Origin: Myxococcales bacterium
GTDB taxonomy: Bacteria > Myxococcota_A > Polyangia > Polyangiales > Houyiibacteriaceae
Reading direction: 5' to 3'
DNA: 6,546 bases
NCBI GenBank assembly: GCA_030622585.1
Contig: JAUXFZ010000146.1
Coordinates: 1-6,546 of the forward strand
This document shows positions 1 to 4,999 of the stretch, piece after piece. The notes beneath the pieces were generated by a model. The model was not told the origin of the DNA and ran no database searches. It saw only the letters and a program-made list of their open reading frames with translations. The position numbers and the translations under genes were made by a program. The number at the start of each line of letters is the position of its first letter. Position 1 is the stretch's first letter.

Positions 1-301
1 CCAGTGGAAGCTCAGCGAGGTCGACGTGCAGGCCCAGGAGCGCTGGGACGACTTCACTAACGTGAAGTACGAGATGCTCAAGCGAACCCATACGACGCAC
101 GCACCGTGGAAGATCATTCGCTCGAACGACAAGCACAAGGCACGGCTGAACGCCATCAAGGTCATCTTGAACTCAGTCGCCTACGAGCGGCTCGACGACA
201 GCCTCGATTTCGTCCCGGACCCCAACATCGTGATCTCAGGCTCGCGAGAGCTAGAGATGATGGAAGCTCAGCGCCTGGGTAGCGGGAAGTTCCTGGTCTA
301 G
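1..301 (+). CDS. ppk2: Polyphosphate kinase 2 (PPK2), C-terminal fragment
   Basis: Only the last 99 codons are present; the frame is open at the left edge (first full codon at base 2) and ends at TAG 299-301. The visible protein begins QWKLSEVDVQAQERWDD and continues through HAPWKIIRSNDKHKARLNAI. This is the conserved C-terminal block of class I-type PPK2 proteins, where the W..(V/I)RS.DK..ARLN segment follows the kinase core. PPK2 enzymes use polyphosphate to phosphorylate nucleoside diphosphates (or the reverse reaction) in the cytoplasm. The Walker A and B motifs and the catalytic Asp residues lie outside the window, so the class and nucleotide preference cannot be settled. The last ~35 residues (after VILNSVAYE) are a less conserved tail. 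The gene converges on prkA with a 19-base gap. Confidence 0.9.
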   Translation, partial: QWKLSEVDVQAQERWDDFTNVKYEMLKRTHTTHAPWKIIRSNDKHKARLNAIKVILNSVAYERLDDSLDFVPDPNIVISGSRELEMMEAQRLGSGKFLV

Positions 302-320
302 CCGTCGCCGGACCATACGG

Positions 321-2570
321 TCAGTCGCGATACCGGGCGTCGACCAGAGCACCGAGGGCGACCTTCGCGCTCGACCGTTCGTAGCCGTAGACACCGATCA
401 AGACTTGCAGCGCTTGTTGGGCGGCCTCGCGCTCATCGTCATCGAGTGTATCGTCGTCTTTCAGCAGCGCGACGATGGCCTGGCCGATCTCGCCCACCTG
501 CCCGTGCCGGTCATCGAAGTACGCCTGTCGCAGCTGTTCGATGTAGCGCGGAAAGAGCGCCTCGTAGTCGACGTCTTGCTCCGGGTGGTCAATGGCCCAC
601 GCGGCGACCCCACTCAGCAACTCGTGGCGGAACGCCTGGTCGCCGTCCGCGCCCAGCTTCTCTTCGACGCTCTTCATCAGATCAACGTCCGCGTCTTCGT
701 CCTTGCCGGTGCCCGAATTGAAGATGCGCTCCTTCTTCACCCAATGCGAGACGTGAGTCATGTAGCGATCGAACAGCCCGAGATGGCTGTGCTCGTCGAT
801 CAACCCGCTGGCAGCACGGAGCTCGCCCTCCACGATGTCGAGCCACCGCTCTTTCACGACTTCGACGAAAGCGCCATGATCGCGATAGGCACCGTCGGGC
901 TGCTCCTTCAGAAACTCGTAGTCGTCGCGATCACAAAACTCGGCGAGGCGGGTCAGGAACGTCACGGGCGAGACGCACGGCTCCTCGAAATCAGCCGCAG
1001 CGTCGAGAAGCAGCATCCGAATCTCACGCGGCGAGGCGCCGTTGATGCCCTCGTAGTCCGACGAAGCCGCGCCCTGAAGCTCGACCTCCTCGATGCCGCC
1101 GGCGAGGATCTTCCCCTGGTCGGCTTCGAAACGGGCCGGAACGAGCCCGTCCGCCAAGAGGTCCGCCTTCTCCAACGGCGTCAGCGATGCTGCGATGGTG
1201 CCGAGATCGCTATCCGTAAACTGCGAAGCATCCGGCTTCCGGAGCCTCGTGAGCACCGACCAGAGCGCTGCAACGTATGTCGTATGGGGCGCGACGTGTT
1301 TGGGGATCTGTGGAACGAGTTGACCGTCGTAGATTTCGCGTTCGCGATGCACATCGAGGAGATAGGGCATGCGAATGCGAACGATGCGACCGCGGAACGA
1401 GTTGTGCTCAGGATGCTGGCGAAATGCGCTCATGTGAAGCTCGTTCGAGCTTGCGATCATCACGGCGTTGATCGGCAGATTCGACATCGGCAGGGACACC
1501 TCGCCGTTCTCGATGGCTAGGAGCAAGTACTTCCATGCTTCGAGAGGCCGCTTGAGCAAATCGCTGAACTCCACGATGCCGCCGGACGCGTCCACCAACT
1601 CGCCCATGGGCTCGAACAGCGTCAGCGCGCTCAGCGACGCCGGCAACGACTCGATCGACCGGTCCGCGGTGATCTGGCGCTCCGACGCATCGACCGACAT
1701 CTGCGGACCGATGGTCACCGCACCCACTCGGTAGCGCCGCGAGATGTAGAAGCGCTCAACCTGAATGTGCGCAAGGACTCTTTCGAGGTCGCCTCGGTAC
1801 GCGGTCAGGAGTGCCTGGAAGATCTGTTGGTTCTTCCGGCTGAGTTGGCCGGTCCACACCCAGTCGGGCGCTGCTTCCGGAAGGGCGGCTTCCTCGTACA
1901 CGTTCGCGATCAGCCGTTGCCGCACGTCGCGTGGCAGCAACAACAGCGGATGCTCTCGAACCGAGCTCTCCAGCTTGGCGATGATCCGATCGTCGGGAAG
2001 ATGCGCGAAGGAGTCGCCCTTGCCGAACTCGTCCGACGAGGTACCGAAGCCAATCCCTCCCCCCTCGCGCGTCCGCGGAAAGATCCACGAGAACCGATAG
2101 AGAGAACCGGCGTCCGTGTCGGAATAGGCCTCGAGCCCGCGCATCAAGCAGGCGGCAAAGGTCGATTTCGCACTGCCGTTCGGCCCATGGAGGAGCACGA
2201 GGCGGTTGGCGCGCCCTTCCCTCTCGAACCCGTCGAGAATCCGATAGAACGCCTCCTGCGCCGCCTCGTTCCCCGCAAGGCGATCGCGGAGCCTCAGCTC
2301 GGCCTGATGCCCGCTGTCTTGGAGGCCAAACTCGAGGTCGAAGAGCTTCCAGCGCTGGAGGGTCCCGGCAGGCCGCTCGACTTCGTAGCAGCCGAAGAAG
2401 TCCATGCAGTCCTTGAGATATCTCGCCGCGTCGCGGGTGTGCCCTCGGGGGTTGTCCTGAACGAGGTCCAAGTACTCCCCGAACGAGAGCACTCGCTTCT
2501 GGGCCTCGAACCGCGCCTTGACCTCCTCACGGATCGTCTCGAACGCAGTGTGGAGTCCCCCCTCGCCCAT
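321..2570 (-). CDS. prkA: PrkA-family AAA+ serine protein kinase (YeaG-like, long form)
   Basis: A 749-residue cytoplasmic protein, about 100 residues longer than E. coli YeaG/PrkA. Residues ~20-60 match the family N-terminus (FGEYLDLVQDNPRGHTRDAA). The P-loop is GPNGSAKST at 129-137, with Ala134 where the classical Walker A has Gly. GIVEFSDLLKRP (331-342) matches the Walker B-region motif (GIMEFVEMFKAP in YeaG). IASSN (372-376) is the sensor-1 position. FRGRI with R395, followed by RMPYLLDVHREREIY, matches the arginine-finger region and the VKVPYCLR segment. EGINGASPREI in the C-terminal half matches the family's GMNGLSTRF motif, and the C-terminal ~130 residues align loosely with the PrkA C-domain. 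PrkA proteins are linked to stress, starvation or sporulation responses; direct kinase activity is reported for some members. I chose the ATG at 2570 because it follows the upstream stop by one base and has a good RBS; a longer frame to 2642 lies wholly inside the upstream gene. The usual YeaH/DUF444 and SpoVR neighbours are not adjacent. Confidence 0.92.
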   Translation of the reverse strand: MGEGGLHTAFETIREEVKARFEAQKRVLSFGEYLDLVQDNPRGHTRDAARYLKDCMDFFGCYEVERPAGTLQRWKLFDLEFGLQDSGHQAELRLRDRLAGNEAAQEAFYRILDGFEREGRANRLVLLHGPNGSAKSTFAACLMRGLEAYSDTDAGSLYRFSWIFPRTREGGGIGFGTSSDEFGKGDSFAHLPDDRIIAKLESSVREHPLLLLPRDVRQRLIANVYEEAALPEAAPDWVWTGQLSRKNQQIFQALLTAYRGDLERVLAHIQVERFYISRRYRVGAVTIGPQMSVDASERQITADRSIESLPASLSALTLFEPMGELVDASGGIVEFSDLLKRPLEAWKYLLLAIENGEVSLPMSNLPINAVMIASSNELHMSAFRQHPEHNSFRGRIVRIRMPYLLDVHREREIYDGQLVPQIPKHVAPHTTYVAALWSVLTRLRKPDASQFTDSDLGTIAASLTPLEKADLLADGLVPARFEADQGKILAGGIEEVELQGAASSDYEGINGASPREIRMLLLDAAADFEEPCVSPVTFLTRLAEFCDRDDYEFLKEQPDGAYRDHGAFVEVVKERWLDIVEGELRAASGLIDEHSHLGLFDRYMTHVSHWVKKERIFNSGTGKDEDADVDLMKSVEEKLGADGDQAFRHELLSGVAAWAIDHPEQDVDYEALFPRYIEQLRQAYFDDRHGQVGEIGQAIVALLKDDDTLDDDEREAAQQALQVLIGVYGYERSSAKVALGALVDARYRD

Positions 2571-2571
2571 C

Positions 2572-3126
2572 TCATTCCACCTTGAGTTGCATCGCCACCG
2601 TTCGCGTCTCGAGGATACAGTTTTCTTCGGTGCACATGGCAAAGGAAACGTCGCAGGTCACTTCGTGTTCGCCTGCCGCGGACGGCTCCACCGCCGCGAG
2701 GAAGCGTACTTTGTCCTCGCTGAACTCTTTCGCGTCGTCTTTGCCGAGCTCGTTCTTCTTCAGCGCGACCGCAGGGGCGGCCTTCAGATCGACCCGAATC
2801 GGGTACTCTTGGTTGACGTGCCACTCACCCCTGCCCTCGAGCGCGATCTCGACCTGACCCGCCTTGCCGATGGCGTACCCGGACTGCCCCGGAGCGGCTG
2901 ACACTGGAGCGACCGAAAGCAGGAACGAGCCGGTCTCAATGCTTGGGCCCACAGGCTCGTCGGGCGTCTTCTCTCGGGCCGTGGCCTCGGCCGCCGCGTG
3001 GTCGTGCTGGTGCTGGGAGTGGTCGTGCTCCGCTGCCTTGGGAGCAGGAGCCCCCCGCTCGCACCCGGCGAGCCCTGTCAGCGAAGAGGTGAGGGACAAG
3101 ATCAAAACTAGGGGCCAACTACGCAT
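2572..3126 (-). CDS. His-rich lipoprotein with DsbD N-terminal-like (thiol) domain
   Basis: A 184-residue predicted lipoprotein. MRSWPLVLILSLTSSLTGLA leads into a good lipobox LAGC with the lipidated Cys at 22, so the mature protein should be anchored on the periplasmic side of a membrane. Directly after it comes a His-rich linker, HDHSQHQHDH (34-43, five His), likely to bind metal. The C-terminal ~100 residues look like a beta-sandwich ending in a Cys-rich motif, CDVSFAMCTEENC (C158, C165, C170), then beta strand TRTVAMQLKVE. The C-x4-C followed by a short strand resembles the end of the DsbD N-terminal (alpha) domain, where a Cys pair passes electrons to periplasmic thiol proteins; this assignment rests on pattern, not alignment. 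I chose ATG 3126 because GGAG lies eight bases upstream; an ATG at 3132 and a GTG at 3135 are too close to it. Neighbours: 56 bases after the preceding gene and one base before prkA. Confidence 0.8.
   Translation of the reverse strand: MRSWPLVLILSLTSSLTGLAGCERGAPAPKAAEHDHSQHQHDHAAAEATAREKTPDEPVGPSIETGSFLLSVAPVSAAPGQSGYAIGKAGQVEIALEGRGEWHVNQEYPIRVDLKAAPAVALKKNELGKDDAKEFSEDKVRFLAAVEPSAAGEHEVTCDVSFAMCTEENCILETRTVAMQLKVE
2577..2583 (-). promoter_or_regulatory. Ribosome binding site of prkA inside the upstream gene
   Basis: AAGGTGG read on the minus strand, six bases before the prkA ATG. It lies in the last codons of the upstream lipoprotein gene, whose TGA (2574-2572) is one base from that ATG. 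This geometry fixes the prkA start and suggests that ribosomes ending the lipoprotein reinitiate on prkA. Confidence 0.65.
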
Positions 3127-3134
3127 CTGCATCA

Positions 3135-3138
3135 CTCC
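3135..3138 (-). promoter_or_regulatory. Ribosome binding site deciding the lipoprotein start
   Basis: GGAG on the minus strand, eight bases before ATG 3126-3124. The in-frame ATG at 3132 would leave only two bases of spacing and the GTG at 3135 overlaps the motif, so 3126 is the preferred start. Confidence 0.55.
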
Positions 3139-3182
3139 GTGGATAGTCTACGATGGGGACCGAGGTTAGGTCGAACTCCAAG

Positions 3183-3728
3183 CTAGGGCTCGACTACCTC
3201 GACTTCGGTGTGGGAATCCCTCACCGGCTGGCGAAGGAAAAATTCGACTTTGTCCCGGACCGCGCCGGAATCGGGTGAAAGGTGCCAGTGCGCGATCAGC
3301 TCCGGAGACCCCGCTGCGGCCTCCCATTTGATGAACGCCACGAACGGATCGTGAAGAAGCCGGTCCTCGTTGACCCGGACACTCTGGTACCCGGCCTCGT
3401 CGTCCCGGACACGTAACACGAGCTCGGTCGAGGAGGTCCCTTTGAGCCGATCCCGGACCCTGACGGTAAGCCGATAGGCCGATCGTCGTTTGACGAGGTC
3501 GGAGCTCAACGAGTCGACCTGGACCACCGCGATCAGGTCTGCCCGCCCGACCCGTCGCTCGAACGCGCCACTCCACTGTCCCTCGACGATGACGGGCGCG
3601 TCCACGAGATCCACGGCGTTGTCGAACAGTGGGACGTCGGAGGCCTGAAAATCGGTTGCGGGCGCATTGGATGACGCACCGGCACACCCGACCCCCCAGC
3701 AAGCGATGGCTGCGATCAGCTCACGCAC
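3183..3728 (-). CDS. Hypothetical exported protein, probable lipoprotein
   Basis: A 181-residue protein of a family I do not recognise. Starting at GTG 3728 gives a short signal, MRELIAAIACWGVGC, with a candidate lipidated Cys15. The lipobox (GVGC) is weak, having Gly at -3, and a second Cys10 sits in the hydrophobic stretch, so lipidation is probable rather than sure. The mature part has alternating hydrophobic strands, for example RADLIAVVQVDSL (62-74), AYRLTVRVRDRLKG (84-97) and ELVLRVRDDE (102-111), then an HDPFVAFIKW segment (126-135). This suggests a small all-beta periplasmic domain. No catalytic motif is visible. The open frame extends to 3812, but that would overlap the pseudouridine synthase and bury the signal peptide, so I prefer the GTG, which lies 10 bases after the upstream stop. 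It is probably cotranscribed with the genes on both sides. No strong Shine-Dalgarno sequence precedes it. Confidence 0.75.
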   Translation of the reverse strand: MRELIAAIACWGVGCAGASSNAPATDFQASDVPLFDNAVDLVDAPVIVEGQWSGAFERRVGRADLIAVVQVDSLSSDLVKRRSAYRLTVRVRDRLKGTSSTELVLRVRDDEAGYQSVRVNEDRLLHDPFVAFIKWEAAAGSPELIAHWHLSPDSGAVRDKVEFFLRQPVRDSHTEVEVVEP

Positions 3729-3738
3729 GACACCGACC

Positions 3739-4764
3739 CTAGCACGCCCAGGCAGCGGCAAAGGCCGCCTCGTCGAGAGCCCCGCCCCAGAGTTCGACGA
3801 GATCCTCCGCAAGGGGCGCCCTCAGCGTCATCGGCTCGCGCTTGGTGGGGTGCATGAACTCGAGCTCGTAGGCGTGGAGGGCCTGACGATCGTGCCCAAG
3901 CCGTTGCAACAGCTCGTGGGTCATGCCGGTCTCGATGTAGTCGAGAAAGGGCTGAGAGCCTTCGGGGCCGTAGAGCTTGTCGCCAATGATCGGGAAGCCC
4001 ACAGCGCTCAAGTGCACTCGTAGCTGATGCTGCCGGCCGCTCTCTGGAGCGAGCGACACCAGCGTGGCCGCCTCCTGTCGCGCGACGACGCGGTAGCGCG
4101 TGACCGACGGATACCCCTCCCCCTCGGGCGTCACCTCCATCAAGATGTGCAGGCCCTCTTTCGCCTGGTCCATCGGCAGCGCGATTCGGCCTTCGTCATC
4201 GGGCATGACACCGCGGACGATCGCGAGATAGCGCTTGCTCACGCGACGATGTTCGAAGCCGATCTTGAGCTCGCGCTCGGCCTCCCGAGTGCGGCCGCAG
4301 AGCAGCAGGCCGCTGGTCTCACGGTCGAGCCGGTGGGCGATCTGCGGCGCGTTCTGCCCGAAGCGCTGCCGAAGGAGATAGGTCAGCGTGTTCTTGTGAT
4401 AGGTCGCAGACGGGTGGACCGGAAGCCCCGACGGCTTATCGACCGCCAGAATCGCGTCGTCCTCGTAGAGAACGTCGAAGTGAAGGGGCACGTTGGGCTC
4501 CTCGAAGGCAGGGCGGACGAGCACCACGTGCTCACCGGCCCGAACGCGTTCACTCGGGCGGCGGCGCGTACCGTCGGCTCGATAGGCGCAAGAGCGCACG
4601 ATCTGCTGCGCACGCGTTCTCGAGAGCCTCGGAATGCGGTGCTGAATGAACCGATCCAGGCGCTGGCCCGCATGCTCGGGCGCGACAGGAAACGTCAGGA
4701 TGATCGAAGCCGGATCGCAACCCGGTGGGAGCGGAGCCTGTGGGCGTCTAGGCGGCCTTGACAA
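3739..4764 (-). CDS. RluC/RluD-type pseudouridine synthase with S4 domain
   Basis: A cytoplasmic RNA-modifying enzyme converting uridine to pseudouridine in rRNA (possibly tRNA). With the TTG start at 4764 it has 341 residues. An S4 RNA-binding domain covers ~33-80 (QRLDRFIQHRIPRLSRTRAQ), followed by the catalytic core. The core contains VDKPSGLPVHPS, the catalytic motif HRLDRETSG with Asp147 as the predicted nucleophile, KRYLAIVRG (the KxY motif), and GRQHQLRVHLSAVGFPIIGD near 243-262, the family's conserved RxHQxRVHL...GD element. The S4 domain argues for the RluC/RluD group rather than RluA, which lacks it; the target uridine cannot be read from sequence. Start uncertain: ATG 4818 is also in frame but overlaps rpmB by 71 bases and adds an Arg-rich stretch outside any domain. 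TTG 4764 overlaps rpmB by 17 bases, and no ATG, GTG or TTG lies between the rpmB stop and the S4 domain. Confidence 0.93.
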   Translation of the reverse strand: MSRPPRRPQAPLPPGCDPASIILTFPVAPEHAGQRLDRFIQHRIPRLSRTRAQQIVRSCAYRADGTRRRPSERVRAGEHVVLVRPAFEEPNVPLHFDVLYEDDAILAVDKPSGLPVHPSATYHKNTLTYLLRQRFGQNAPQIAHRLDRETSGLLLCGRTREAERELKIGFEHRRVSKRYLAIVRGVMPDDEGRIALPMDQAKEGLHILMEVTPEGEGYPSVTRYRVVARQEAATLVSLAPESGRQHQLRVHLSAVGFPIIGDKLYGPEGSQPFLDYIETGMTHELLQRLGHDRQALHAYELEFMHPTKREPMTLRAPLAEDLVELWGGALDEAAFAAAWAC

Positions 4765-4939
4765 CCTTACCCGAGCGAATGCAGCGCGTGCAGGCCGAGA
4801 CGCGTTGGATCTGGCCATTGATGACCGCCCGAATCGACTGCAGGTTGGGCTGCTGCCACTTCCTGGTCTTGTGGTTCGAGTGGCTCACCTTGTGAGCTTT
4901 ATGGCGGTTCTTACCGCAGAAATCACATGTCTGTGCCAT
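4748..4939 (-). CDS. rpmB: 50S ribosomal protein L28, zinc-binding form
   Basis: A 63-residue ribosomal protein of the large subunit. The N-terminus MAQTCDFCGKNRHKAHKVSH, then HKTRKWQQPNLQ and the C-terminal VSACTRCIRSGKVVKA, are diagnostic of bacterial L28. Both CxxC pairs are intact (C5/C8 and C50/C53), so this is the four-cysteine C+ form, expected to bind one zinc. The length is typical of short L28 proteins. I chose ATG 4939 because L28 proteins begin at this point; an in-frame ATG at 4978 would add 13 residues not expected in the family and would start inside the inverted repeat upstream. A weak GGAA lies seven bases before the start. It is the first gene of the minus-strand block and overlaps the pseudouridine synthase. 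The common bacterial partner rpmG (L33) is not next to it here. Confidence 0.96.
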   Translation of the reverse strand: MAQTCDFCGKNRHKAHKVSHSNHKTRKWQQPNLQSIRAVINGQIQRVSACTRCIRSGKVVKAA

Positions 4940-4957
4940 AGCCGGTTTCCGAGTTCT

Positions 4958-4975
4958 GAAGGAGTCGCGATGTAG
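4958..4975 (+). promoter_or_regulatory. Shine-Dalgarno sequence plus minimal ATG-TAG start-stop unit
   Basis: GAAGGAG (4958-4964), five bases, then ATG (4970-4972) directly followed by TAG (4973-4975). This is the best ribosome binding site near the plus-strand gene, yet it serves a one-codon frame. It is in the same frame as the ATG at 5000, which itself has no clear Shine-Dalgarno sequence. It may be a regulatory start-stop element, an ancestral start lost to a nonsense change, or chance. Confidence 0.35.
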
Positions 4976-4981
4976 CATCGC
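4967..4981. repeat. Perfect inverted repeat in the divergent intergenic region
   Basis: GCGATG, a three-base centre TAG, then CATCGC: a perfect 6-bp dyad. It sits 28 bases upstream of the rpmB start and 19 bases upstream of the plus-strand gene's ATG, and could be an operator or an RNA hairpin. On the plus strand the left arm contains the ATG of the start-stop unit, so a hairpin would hide it. It has no T-run, so it is unlikely to be a terminator. Confidence 0.4.
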
Positions 4982-4999
4982 TCCCCGGGTGTCGCAACA

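Larger units (their letters stand above)
4940..4999. promoter_or_regulatory. Divergent intergenic region between rpmB and a secreted repeat protein gene
   Basis: These 60 bases lie between the start codons of two divergent genes, so promoters for both probably lie here or just inside the genes. For rpmB, TTGCGA (minus strand, 4997-4992) and TACATC (4974-4969), 17 bases apart, are only a poor sigma70-like match, so I do not call a specific promoter. The region holds an inverted repeat and a start-stop unit, listed separately. Confidence 0.4.

Noticed and set aside
311..322. Possible terminator hairpin GACC-ATAC-GGTC between ppk2 and prkA
   Set aside because: The stem is only four base pairs, there is no T-run on either side, and it overlaps the prkA stop codon.
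405..1520. 371-codon open frame on the plus strand
   Set aside because: It is antisense to the PrkA gene, whose family motifs are clear throughout. The translation has no recognisable domain and is typical of a GC-rich shadow frame.
1767..2585. 272-codon open frame on the plus strand
   Set aside because: Antisense to the P-loop half of prkA; no recognisable domain and no ribosome binding site that I can support.
3136..3182. Possible promoter or terminator between the two lipoprotein genes
   Set aside because: TAGACT resembles a -10 box but has no acceptable -35 at proper spacing, and the only dyad (GACC/GGTC) has a four-base stem.
3166..3702. 178-codon minus-strand frame overlapping the unknown lipoprotein
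   Set aside because: Arg/Gly-rich translation with no signal or domain. The alternative frame has a signal peptide and ordered hydrophobic strands.
4027..4761. 244-codon open frame on the plus strand
   Set aside because: Antisense to the pseudouridine synthase, whose catalytic motifs lie on the other strand; shadow frame.
4940..4978. N-terminal extension of L28 starting at ATG 4978
   Set aside because: L28 proteins begin at the MAQTC-type start. The extension is unlike the family and is read out of the inverted repeat and control region.
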